Under the pieces are notes generated by a model, which did not search any database, had not been told where the DNA came from, and saw nothing but the letters and a program-made list of their open reading frames with translations. Below are positions 47,201 to 58,630 of a stretch of DNA of 64,000 nucleotides, piece by piece. The DNA comes from Calliopsis andreniformis. Its lineage: Eukaryota; Arthropoda; Insecta; Hymenoptera; Andrenidae. The position numbers and the translations under genes were made by a program. The first letter of the stretch is position 1; every line of letters starts with the position of its first letter. Where the stretch lies: assembly GCF_051401765.1 (NCBI RefSeq), contig NC_135066.1, forward strand, positions 17,277,001 to 17,341,000. Reading direction: 5' to 3'.

Positions 47201-49440
47201 CCGCGATCGATTACCGATTGATCGGTACCGACGCGAACCGGCGACGCTCGAGTCGTGAGGTAACGATACCTGATCACGGTGATTGCCGAGCCTTACGTTA
47301 CGCGAATATAACGTGAACTCGATACTCCGGACCGATCGAAGGGTTCCTGTCGGTTCTATGTGCTTCCGCATTAGTGAGCAATGTTTCCCTCTCCGACGAA
47401 ATTCTGCCAAGTTCAGAGAACGATGGAATACACGTAATACACACACACGCCCGTACATACACATACGCGCGAGCAGACACTGGCTCGAGATACACGACGA
47501 TTAACACGCAGACTCTTCTCGTTATGATCCCAGTGCTCGAAGTCCATGTTAGAATGGCCTGTCCCAGCTATTCGACGGAGATTACGTTGAATGGCCAGCT
47601 GCCCTAACTCTTTGATAATCGAAGCGATGAACGATTGCTGCATACTGGAACCGTTAGTTCGGCTTTAGTTTTCTCACTTGGACTGAGGATACAGTGGGAA
47701 CTATTTCGCGACTTATCACCTGGTGATCGTCGTTGATACTCCGACTGATCGCTCCAACTATACAAAATCTCTCAGGGTTTCCTTTATCGAATTTCACAAC
47801 GATACTCATAGTTTCCCGATGTTTTAATCGATTCAGTGCACACAAGCTACTTTTGCGAACATAGTTCCCCACTGATGATCCTCGGTGCTCTATTTCGGCA
47901 GTGTCCCATGGAGTCCCATAGCAAAGACTCTCGACCCAGAGATACCCAATACTATTTGACTGCTGGTTTTCTGTTTGGAAATGGATCTGACTCAGTCGAC
48001 GCGTCGTCTTCGTAAGGATCGCGGAGCAGGCCATACCACATGAGACTTGAAGCACAAACGACCCTGGGTGTTAAGTTCGCCCTTGGGCAAGACCAGGCGA
48101 GCGTCGGGCCGGCTCTCAATTTTGAAATAGCCATTTCGACGAAAAGCGAAAAAAGTGAACAGACCCCCAAAACCCGACGCAATAGAGGAAGGCAACCGGA
48201 TCAAAATAACCGCCACACGAATCAACAGTTTCTCGCGCGGGGCCCGGCCGCGGCAGCCGCCAGATATTTCCGCTTTAGAAGAGATGAAAAATTAAGGTTA
48301 TCCTTGACCCCTGACCCCGTCCCACGTCCCTATCCCAAGGCCTCGTCCTAGAAGACTCCCAGCGAGCCAAAAACCCCAGAGAGGATATCCAGATAATTTT
48401 ATTAGACGCGGTAGCCCGTTAGTTTAGAGGGGGGTGCATAAGGCCCCCTTCGGGCCCGTGATAAAAAAATGAAATCCAGGCTCGCCGCGGCAACGTGGAC
48501 GCGTGGAATCGGGTCCCGCGCCCAATCTCACTCACAGCACACACTGGGCCGACTCGTCCGATAGAATGTGCCTTCAGTGTTGATTTTATACGAAAAAAAT
48601 ACTAAAATTATACAAAGGGGCCCGACATAGACCGAACGCCCACCCAAAGCCTGACTGGTGCTCGCCTGCTGCCCGTTTTTGCCATCCCACACTGGTCTGA
48701 AGCATACACCCACAGGAACAGATACACGTACACACATACGAGCCTCGAGGACGTCGTCGAGACCTGCAATTTCGCGGTTCAGATATCAAATCGAGTTGCA
48801 GTATCGCAAGGACCTCGACTGTCCAAATCCTAAAGACGTCTAAACTAGGGGATCGCGTTCTATTTCGCCAAAAGAGATTGTTTTGGAATTCTGACTGCCT
48901 CGGAAACGCGATCCTCGCTCTCGTTTATTTCTACCCTTCGATGATCTATGATCGACACTCGCATCTGGGACCACGTTCAAAAAGACGTTATATATCCCCT
49001 TAGCGTTAGATTTATCGTTTAACGGGTTACCCTGTCCAGTGTACGAGATAGCCTTGTGGCTCCTGAGATATAAGCTTGATTACAGACATAGACCATTGAT
49101 ATCCCACGGGGATGCTTTCCACCTAACCCCACGTACGCTGAACAGGGTTGCTCTGGACCTTCGCGACAGTCGAGAGCCTTACGCTGAACTCGACGAGATG
49201 TTAACGCCGTCGAGGGTGTAGGCCGAGAAACGCGACTTCCACGGGCCAAACCACTGTCCCTTCCCAGTGAAAGGGACACCCTGTCGCACGCATACGCGGG
49301 AATACACGACAGAGACACTAATTCGTGCGCAGGGGGTGAGACACACACGCAAACGCTCGCATATATCCATTGACACCCTAAGAAACAACGTTTTGGTTGA
49401 TGCAAGGAGTTCGGAACGCTGCTATGCACCGATAACACAC
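44241..49440. other. mixed sequence with simple repeats, no gene
   Basis: It contains an ACC/CCA-repeat block (44379-44424), an AU-rich stretch (44500-44740), a GA-rich stretch (45150-45190), TATATA runs (45577-45600) with a Pumilio-type octamer (45587-45594), a CA tract (47439-47466) and a GC hairpin (48428-48449). No protein or RNA gene is recognised. Confidence 0.5.
48428..48449 (+). other. GC-rich hairpin
   Basis: AGGGGG (48428-48433) pairs with CCCCCT (48444-48449) across a 10-base loop. It is followed by TTCGGGCCCG and a run of seven A. Confidence 0.6.
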
Positions 49441-51730
49441 ACGTATATTGATTAAATGCAATTACTATGCGATAAGTATACTTACATATTATATATGTGT
49501 ACTATGGTCTCTCCCACTCCCCAAGTCAGATCGCCCCGAAAGTGTCGCGCGCCGATCGCCCGGGTACCGTCGGCACGCGACCCCTGGTCGACCCGCTAAC
49601 CCGAGGATCGAACTCAAGGTCGTCGATCGAGGGGTCGCGGTTCGTATCGACGCGAGTATACCTCGCGATCGTTCGTCGACGCCGTGGATCGGCACGCGGC
49701 GTCCACCCACACACTCCAATATCCCCCCCAGCCTCCCACGACGTGACCCTGACAACCCCCAGAACCCCCGAGAACCCTGAACCCTACCCTCCCAAATACA
49801 AGCGTAGAATTTAACCACATTAACTATGAATGACGAGAAGCTACGTAAGAGCTAACTAACTAACTAACTACAATTAAACTTACTTAATTATTAACAATTA
49901 AACAAGCAGTAAAGCAGTATAAACAGTAAACGCCCAGTAACCATTGAATTGTGTGTCGACAACTACATACTAACTACCTACCGTATATCGAAGTAATAGC
50001 CGTATGTAAAACGAATGAAAAAAAAAACTTGTATTCTACCAGTTGTATCAGCCAATCCAGTTCTAATAAGCAAGTGATTAAAAGTACCCCCAATGCCCGG
50101 TTTTAATCAACCCCCTCCCCTCCTGCAGTCTCTCACCCGTTCCCACCCCTTCTGTATCCCACACGGACCCTTCAACGGATCAACCAATTTACTCGACCCC
50201 CGCCCGATAATCGTCCCGACCTAATTACCAATCTATCCGTCTCCTTCGACGTAAGTAACCCGGAGCAGAACCTGACCCCACACCTTATCCCCCTTCAACG
50301 ACAACCCTCCCTCCCCTTTCCCTCTAGCTCCTTTCCGTATCCTCACATCCACGCAGGTGATCCTACGAAGCAGAAATAACTACGCGCAGTATACCTTAAC
50401 CCCATGTCAGTAATGAAACAATGATACGCCGGCATATTAAACAGGATGAAAAGGTTTAAAAACAGTCACTGATATTTACCCATTAGTGTTTTTTCCGTAG
50501 ACAGACGTAATTAAAGAGTGGAAACAAAGACTTCGTTTTACGATTATACGCACACGTGTGGGGAGACCATGTAACTTTAGCTCCGCCGCTCATCGAGCCA
50601 TCCGCGCGTCACGATCGACGGGTCGTCCGCGGCCAGGCGCGTCGCGTCCCCCCCACGGCGGGTCGAACAGCGCTGTCGGTCCCCAACGAGGGGCCCAACT
50701 GCGCGCGACGTCGCGGCGGGGACGCAACAGTCGCGCGGGCCGCGGCTCGGCTGAGCGATCGCGAGCACGGACGCGCTAACGCCCCGAAACAAGAAACACA
50801 GCTGATACTTTTAGCAGCTAACGCCCTTTTCGATTCCCCGTAACCAGTGTCCCTCGACATCCTTTACTCCATTCTGTGAAACCCCTTCATACCCCCAAGT
50901 CGACAAAGTGCGAGATGAAGACACTAAACGCCAACCCCTTTCCCCTAAACCCCTTGTATCCACGCCTCCGCAACCCTCGATTCCCTACGTGTTGTATTAT
51001 CCGTTATTTTCGATATAATATTATATATAGTATACTAATGATATTTAATGATAATACGACGACGATAAGGTATGGGAGACGTTTGGTCACACACAGATTA
51101 AAAGAAAAAAAAAAAAAGTAGGACACTACACGGATTACGCCATCCTCACACGACTATTTTGATCGACACAGCGACGAAACTCGTATTATTCCGGACACAC
51201 AGTTGCGACACGAGACACACGTACAGGGACACCCACACAGGACCATTCCATACAGGTGACAGTATTATACGTACACGCATACACCACACACACTCACACA
51301 TCTACAGATACCAGCAGTAATAGACAGACGTAACAGGCAAAAAAAAAAACCGTATGAAAAAATGATAACAGAAACACTAGTTGCCGTGCAGTTTGTGAAC
51401 AAAATAACATAAAAAAATAAAACGTAAACGTAAACATGCAGTAATGATAAAACCACCGACCTACCCGCGGGTCCGCTTCGTTCTTGCCCCGCGAGACTGA
51501 GCCGCGCATTTCCCGCGAGAAAGATCAGAGGGACGGTCGCGCGAATTTTAACTTGAGGATCTCTCGCGGTCCTCGCCGATAGGCGCCGTCCCCGACGCTC
51601 TTCTCCTGGACGTCGACTATTTAATTGGATCAATCGTGACTTAAGACAACGATTGGGCGGGAGACGGTGTCGCGCGGCTCAGCGCTCGCAAAAAACGGGG
51701 CTGAATCTGCCTCAAGCGTAGCTAAACGTT
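49441..51730. other. AU-rich, C-rich and CA-rich stretch, no gene
   Basis: It holds a CTAA microsatellite (49852-49870), an A/C-rich zone with long C runs (50100-50340), an AT patch (51000-51050) and a CA-rich zone (about 51170-51305). Open frames are short and unrelated to known proteins. Confidence 0.5.
49852..49870. repeat. (CTAA)n microsatellite
   Basis: There are 4.75 perfect CTAA units. Confidence 0.9.
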
Positions 51731-54700
51731 TTTGTACAGGATTAAACAAATGAATGCATAAACTGAATGTAAAATCTTGAGTTACAGAGCAGCACTATAC
51801 ATACCACACAGATGATGTATATATTTTTACGTTACAGAATATGCCTGCGCTACAGTCAGGCGCCATAAGACTGGTTCTCATTTCCCACAGTGAATACAAT
51901 GCGTATATACATTGCCACATAAACTTTAACTGAATGAAAGAAAGATGATGATGATGCAATGGAAAACAAAACAATGAAACAAATGACCGATGATATATTG
52001 TAATGTAAAACTTAATGATATTTGTATACAGTAATACCGCCTGGTACCACAACACGGGGGGTTAAAACGAACCACGCCATGGTCAAACGAGACTGGGGCT
52101 GCCCGCATGCAACGACGCGGATTATCGGTCGGGGAACGAGCTTCGAGAGGTGGATCCCTGTGCAACTGTGTGAATGACTTCAATTGAAAAGAAATCTCGT
52201 CGTTCGACAGAGGCCTCCACGCGTGAATGAACAAGTACAGACAACTGGAGACAGTAATACAGGGACTACCCTCTCGAATCGACAAGGAATTGGGTAAAAA
52301 TGCCATCGTAGATCAAAGGTGGCGAAATTGGCCAACGAATTCGCGAACGAACCCGTACATTTTAACCACCGTGGAAATTCACATCCTGAGTTTCTCATTA
52401 GGCCGTTATGCCCATCGAGCTTCATTAAACTCGTGTTCCAAAATGAAACGAAAACAGTGCCCAAAATTGATGGAAGGCGAAGAGACGATAGAGATGGGGT
52501 AGGCTTGAAGAATGAGTGACAACCAGATCCGTCGTCGATCTGCGATCAATTCCATCGGTCGCGGGACGAACGAGCGTCACCCATGCGTTCGTTCGTCACT
52601 TTTTTGGGGAGGGGGGGACGTGTTGCTTGCGGGTACCCCGACAGAAGCATAACGCGGGTAGGAGTTTCTAAACAAGAATTCCCGTGGCGCTCGGGTGGCT
52701 CTGCGACTCGAGTCGCGCGGGAACATCCTAATTTTCCGAAAATAAATAAAAATTAATAATAATAAACGCTAAATCCGCACTCGGGGCCTGTTGGTCGCGG
52801 AAGATCGAACGGAGGCGCGAGGTGTCCGTCGATCGTCATCGGGACGGAGAGGAGATGAGGCTAGGTGGCGTTGCGAGCGAATTGGGCCTAAAGGGCCTCG
52901 CTGGGCCGCTCGATCGTCGCGCCTCTAACAGGCCCCGAGGACATTCATGACACACATTTGAGTTGCAGTGCAAGCGAACATCTGTAGAGCCATATACGTA
53001 TAGTATGTTGTTGTATCTTAATAATGAGGTGAACAAAAAAAAAAAAGTAAATGAAAATGGAGGAAACGAAAGGAAACAAATTGACGACAATTTATGCGTA
53101 GTAAGATGTACATTTTTATAAACGTTACGGAAAAACAAGAAAAAAAGAAAAAGGTTGCGGTTGCATTTCGATGAAACGTTTCGATGCGGCGGAACAGAGA
53201 CGAGGATAAAACTTGAGTAAAAAAAAATTACGAAGGAAGGAAAAATAGGGCGGCAGATTTGTAACGAGAAATCACGATAATAATAATAATAAATTCGAGA
53301 GGAAACGAGAACGAAGAACGGCGCGAGTGAACGAGGACGTCAGAGTGTATAGGGTGCGAGATCTCTGTGTGTGTGGCGCGATTGGAGTGAAGTTGCGAGA
53401 GAATACTGTGTGCTAGAATGAAGAGAGACGAAAGCGAAAGTGGGAAAGGGAAACGATAGGAACGGAAAGACTAATGAAGGTTGCATCTTCGGAATCGTGA
53501 TTGGCGGCTTGGTCACCGGCGGCCCCGTCCGAAACGGGTGCAAGTTACTTTTACGTGTACAAAAGTCGAGGCGAAACGGAGGACAGGTGGCGAGCGCGCG
53601 GAAAAAAAAAAGAGAAAATTTTACCCGATCCTCTCGTTGGTTTCCAGGATGTTCTAAAGAAATTATTGTAAAAAAAGAGTGAGCTAGAGAGGAAGGGGAG
53701 AACGAGAGGAGGCGAGGAGTCTGTTATAATCTAGGGACAAGTTTCGAGGCAGACTCGATGCGCAATGCCAACCTGAACTCGGAGAGTAAGAGTGTATGTT
53801 GACAAGGAGGCGGAAAGAGAAAGAGGAGAAAAATTTATTGTAAATTCTTGGAGGTGATTCGGTCGACCGGTGACCGCGCCTCGATCTCGATGCAAGCTCG
53901 AAATTTCATGGGCGCCGACGTGGGGTGCATGGAGAGGAACACCGAGGCGAGAAGAGTTACGAAAGATCGATATTTGTCTCGTAAAGTGGTCGTCGCGAGT
54001 GTTTCTCTCTTTGCCGCGTTCGATGACTGAAATTCACAGGTTTCTTCTTCTTCCTGGCCCGAACGGATGCGCCTGAACGACAGAGAGAGATATATATATA
54101 GTATATTTTCGACCGATTTCGGCAAAAAACGTTAAACGAAAAAAGTGAATACAAAAGGAGACCAGAGAATGTGTAAAGAATGCTTGATGAGATAGAGATA
54201 AAAAAAGAAAATATCGTTTCCGGGGTCACGCGATTCGGCGTCCTTGCCTATTTCGAACTGGAGCACGCTTGTTTCGATTTCGAAAATCGATTATGAGTTT
54301 TTTATATATTTTTGGCAACGATATCTCGATAACTATTTAGGGGTTTTAGGGGTTAAAGGGGCGAAAGATGTGAACGACTATTGACGACGATAGAACGACG
54401 GAGACGCATCGCTGTCGTGGCTTTTTGTAAAGATTTTTCGATGGACGAACAAAGATGCAATGTAAGAGAGCGTGTATGAGAGAGAACGTGAGCGTGGAGG
54501 GAGTAGCGAAATTTTTTGGTTGCGCGTGCACGAGAAACGGTCGGAGAGAAGCGAAGGTTTGCGAAGAGAAACGCGTGCGAAAAATGGAGAGATAGCGAAA
54601 CGATGGTAAAAAGTAATATTTAAATATTCGTATCAAAAGGATGAAAACTAAATATTGTAGGGCCTCGAGAAATACACTGGCGACCGATACGGGACAAAGG

Positions 54701-54983
54701 AGACGTGAAAAGTTGCGCGTTAAATACGAGAAAGAGAAACGGGGATAAAGGGATAAAAGAGAAAAAAACTGAGAAAACTACTTGGCCGTGGAAAAGGCGG
54801 GGAAAAAAAGAGATAGAGGCCGGCAACTACTTAAAAAAAAATATTTATAATATATGGCTACAAGTACAAATTAACTTCGACTACTGAGCGTAGGTGTATT
54901 GATGTGTGAGCAAAAATTGGGTTGGCCGATGACCGTTTTTTGAAAACCATCATACTGCGTATCAAAGTATGTAAAATTTATTG

Positions 54984-55090
54984 AATAAACGCTAGTGTAT
55001 TATGATATAATGTAATATCTAATAATGTAATATTGTAATGACGAGTCTAAATGATGATGTTAACTTGAAGTTTTAGGTGCGCGCGTGAGC
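54984..55090 (+). terminator. candidate internal poly(A) signal
   Basis: AATAAA at 54984-54989 sits in a U-rich, AU-rich context (AAAATTTATTGAATAAAC) and is followed by repeated TGTAAT motifs. A GT-rich stretch appears only at about 55060-55090, so efficiency is uncertain. Confidence 0.4.
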
Positions 55091-56112
55091 GATCGTGCAT
55101 GCGAATGATTTAAAGGAGGAGCAAAAATAACTAAAGAAAAAGACAAAGGGAGAGGGTGAGAATGTGAGAGAACGAGAGGAACAGTGTGTTGCAGAACGAG
55201 TGTGCGAGAGAGAGGACAAAATAAACAAAAGAAGTTATTGTGCTTACGAGATACAAAAAGAGAATTACAAATTGCATCTTTATAACGATTATCGGTACGA
55301 TTACTATTATTATTGCGATTAACGATTGTCAGTCACCCGTCACTAGTCATTATCGCTATCAAAAAAAAGAAAAAAAGAAACGAGAGAGAAACGAAATTAA
55401 CAAAGAGAAAGAAACTGTTTGTTAACGGTATATTCGTCCTCCCCTTTGGTAAAGATTCGTTTCTTATCATTGATCCACCCCGCGAGAGAAACACGCGATA
55501 ACAAAAAAAAAAAATCGAAAAAGAGAGAAAAAGGAAAAATGAAAAACATACGACGATTGTGACCGTTATTACTATGATTATCATTGTCCATACTATTATT
55601 GTCATTATGATTAATTACTACGGCGATTAATGGTATTCTGGATTGTAATTTATTACCATTGTACGTACATTGTAAACGACAGCGAGAACCCAATCAGTTG
55701 TTCACAATTTTGAGACACATCTATATATATATACGTTCTTGGGAAAACTTTACATGGAAAAGAGCGGAGAGAATGAAGCAAGCGTCGTGAAGATTCGAGT
55801 ACTGAGAAACGAGGAATGAAAACAAGGGTGTTTGAGAGAGTGACTGGTCCAAGGGTGTGATTGATCGATCGAACGTGAGAGTATCTGTAGACGAAGAGTG
55901 AAAATTGCAAACGAGAGAATCGTGGACGAAAGAAACGCGAAAGAGTATAGACCACTAGAGGGGGTGAGTGAGGCGATTAGAGATTATAGCGAGGGAGAAA
56001 ATTCACACGCTAAATTTACTTGCACGGGGGTGAGAACGAGCGGCGATCGGCGCGACGGCGAACCAGTAGAGGGAGAACGCTCTGCACGACGATTTCTCGC
56101 TAGGCTCTGTTC

Positions 56113-56130
56113 GGGTAGGGTGGGTGGGGG
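56113..56130 (+). other. G-quadruplex motif
   Basis: GGGTAGGGTGGGTGGGGG has four runs of at least three G with loops of 2, 1 and 1 bases. Confidence 0.85.
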
Positions 56131-56301
56131 TGAAAAATTTCGCGAAAACGGCGTGACCACGCGACTTTGGCAGAACTACATAAGGGAGGGGGTGTCACGC
56201 GGTTCGGGGTTCACTTTCTTTCGAAACGGTTCCGACTGTATACATATACGTATACACCGTGTATCTATATGTATATAAGACGAGACGAGGCTAAAACACA
56301 A

Positions 56302-56322
56302 GGGTGGGTATCGGGGTGGGGG
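56302..56322 (+). other. G-quadruplex motif
   Basis: Runs GGG, GGG, GGGG and GGGGG are separated by T, TATC and T. This is the second such motif within 210 bases. Confidence 0.8.
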
Positions 56323-56731
56323 TGGTTCGGAGGCAAGAGGCAAAGCGACGAAAAAGAAAATTCCTAAATAAACTCGCCCGCAGCCGGCAGCGACGCGCTT
56401 TCGGCGCCTCGCGAAATTCTATTTTTGTAAGCATATTTCTATAAAGGTATACTAACGATACGGCAAAATTTATTATTCCTAGTGTGGTGAAAATGAAAAT
56501 TGAACGTTTAGATTTCGTTAGTATAGTATGTAAAGATGATGATGATGAAAAAAAAATTAACGATGTCTAGGTCCTATTCGTGTATTTAAAGGCGAACTAT
56601 TAAGGGGATAAAAAGTAAAAAATTATATCGTCGGCGGCGTGGTAGGTTGTAAAATTGTACATAAATTATTGCAAGAGGAGGCGCGGAGGGGTCGCATCGC
56701 TGACACGCGCGGCACGTGGCTAGTTTTTCCT

Positions 56732-56767
56732 CATATATATGTATGTATTGTATGTATGTATGTATAT
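56732..56767. repeat. AT/(TATG)n simple repeat
   Basis: ATATATATGTATGTATTG followed by three TATG units. Confidence 0.85.
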
Positions 56768-57404
56768 CTTTGGCGCTGTATAGAAAAAACAAACGAGTAC
56801 GGAAACGGAAAACAGAAATAGAGGTCTCGGGGTGAATGGGTGGGGAAAGTGAATTTATAGCGACTCAAGGGGTTCAAACGAAAGCTCTTTCGGCACCGGG
56901 AGTCAAAATTCGCGTCTCCCCCGCCTCGTTGCGACGTCGCGCGCGCCATCGCCGATCGGAAGCCTCGTACGTTCCTAACGATGTGTCACGGCACCGCAAA
57001 ACAAATAAGAGAGAGACTTAAGAAAAAAATAACGGGAGCGAGTGGGAGACAGAGAGAAAGGAAGTGAGAGGGAGCGAGAAAATGGGAAATTTTACGCGGA
57101 GAATCGGGGAGAGTGTGTTTTAAAAAAAAAGAGAAAAAAAATAAGTAAAACAAGAAGGCTGTCTCGTCGCGAAACGAAGGTGAAAAGGAAGCAAGACGAA
57201 ACGAAAAAGAGAACTAAAGGAAAAAAAAGAGAGAGAAATTTTTGCGCGATAAACGAAAAAAAAGGAAGTCAAAAAGTAGCAAGAGTAAAAGAAAGAAAAG
57301 AAATAAAAACGATCGCCCTCCCTTCTCGTAGCCCGAGAGTGAATTCGACGACGATGCACTGCCGCTTTTTGAACTAAAAAAAAAAAAGAAAAAAGAAACA
57401 AAAT

Positions 57405-57463
57405 AATATATATAAATATATAAATATATTATATATATATAGATAGATAGATAGATAGATAGA
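57405..57463. repeat. AT-rich run joined to (AGAT)n
   Basis: An ATATAAATATATAAATAT-type run passes directly into about six units of TAGA (57440-57463). Confidence 0.9.
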
Positions 57464-58554
57464 GGCACCAAAAATGGCAGAACGGAAATCGTGCGAAATT
57501 CCGCCGCGCGGCTGGCTGAATCGCGGAGGGCGCCTCGTGCGTTGTAAAAAAAAGAATCTCTTTAGTTCACTCTCGACAAAATTTATTTTCCATTTTTATT
57601 CAATCGTTTTCGACCACGGCATTGTCCACCCTTTCGGCCTGTTTGCCACATTTCGTTGGCTCTTTTAGTTCAGTTGCGATACGACGAGCGCCGCCTATTT
57701 CTCTAGAGATTACCATCGCGATCACAGAAAGAAAAATGATGAGACGAAGAACATGTACGTGAAACACTGGTAATACATCTGTTCTTTTTCCGTTTTTCCG
57801 CTCACGGCACCACGTGAGGTATTTCCGGAGGCGATTCACGACAAGAGAGTCCGAAGGAGAGAGTGTTCTGAGAGAATGACTGAAAGAAAGGGGGGAGAAA
57901 ACGAGGGGGAAAACAGTAGAGCGAACGAGGAATGAGCGATCGAAAGAGGGAAAGCGTCGATCTCGAGGGAGGCACGATTTGAATAGAATCGTGGATCGTT
58001 CGATCTCGCGCCTTCTCGAACTCTTGGCGGGATTTTCGAATTTTCCTCGTGACAAGTTGCTTCCCACAGCCACCTGTCGCGATCTGGAGATTTGGAATAG
58101 AACGATCCCTCGCGAGGGTTGATACGTCTCACGTGTGAAGAAGGTTGGAGGGCGAAATGCGAGAATGTGAGAGAGGATGAGAGAGAGCGAGTGTGTGAGA
58201 GAGAGTGAGCAAAAGGGAGGCGAGAAAGATAGTAAGGAAGAGCAGAGCGAACGTGTCGAAAGAAAGAAGACGAGAGAGAAGACACAAGAGTATCGTAGTA
58301 CACATACATACACAACGCATTCGCATACACACTTGGAACTACATGACATGCATACACACGTACACACACAAAGGGACACAGACACCCCAAAACGTACATC
58401 CACATGCATGGACATATACGACACACAGGGACACGCAATATTATATATATACGACTCCATAGATGATGGCGCGGCACACTCACATAGTGTCTCTCGGATT
58501 GTTCCACAAAACTTTTCATTCGAGTTTGCTTCAAGAAACCTTCTGTTTTCTAAT

Positions 58555-58630
58555 GTATGACGTGTTGTTGTCGATATATAAAATAAACTTAATAAAAAAA
58601 TACATGATGCGGTATAATGTCTTGCCCTTC
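58555..58630 (+). terminator. candidate distal poly(A) site, tandem AATAAA
   Basis: Two AATAAA hexamers (58582-58587 and 58591-58596) follow a T-rich upstream element with TGTATG and GTTGTTGTC (about 58553-58572). A T/GT-rich stretch lies about 20-35 bases downstream (TATAATGTCTTGCCC). The purine-rich and CA-rich texture to the left stops here and AT-balanced DNA begins, so this is a natural right end for a + strand transcript. Confidence 0.5.

Larger units (their letters stand above)
51731..58550 (+). other. A/GA-rich, transcript-like stretch, no gene
   Basis: The + strand is persistently A- and GA-rich, with U-rich patches, CA tracts (58300-58440), Pumilio-type octamers (51816-51823, 56270-56277, 56656-56663) and two G-quadruplex motifs (56113-56130, 56302-56322). 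Long minus-strand frames such as 57600-58460 are Ser/Phe-rich translations of GA and CA tracts. The texture matches a long 3' UTR read on the + strand. Confidence 0.45.
30916..58610 (+). other. candidate extended 3' UTR or downstream non-coding transcript
   Basis: No protein gene is recognised over this stretch. The + strand keeps a transcript-like texture: long GA-rich tracts (34071-34152, 43860-44130, 45150-45190, 57000-57300, 58150-58260), CA tracts, AU-rich simple repeats, Pumilio-type octamers and G-quadruplex motifs, ending at tandem AATAAA signals near 58582-58596. GA runs lie almost always on the + strand here, whereas the upstream intron carries both TC and GA runs. Drosophila pros is known to have a neuronal isoform with a very long 3' UTR. 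Several AT valleys inside (31.6-32.5, 36.2-36.8, 41.6-42.0 kb) look more like intron or intergenic DNA, which argues against a single continuous UTR. Confidence 0.35.

Noticed and set aside
57600..58534. Two long overlapping minus-strand frames (286 and 232 residues)
   Set aside because: They translate GA-rich and CA-rich tracts into Ser/Phe/Cys-rich strings. Neither resembles a protein family, and both overlap each other in different frames.
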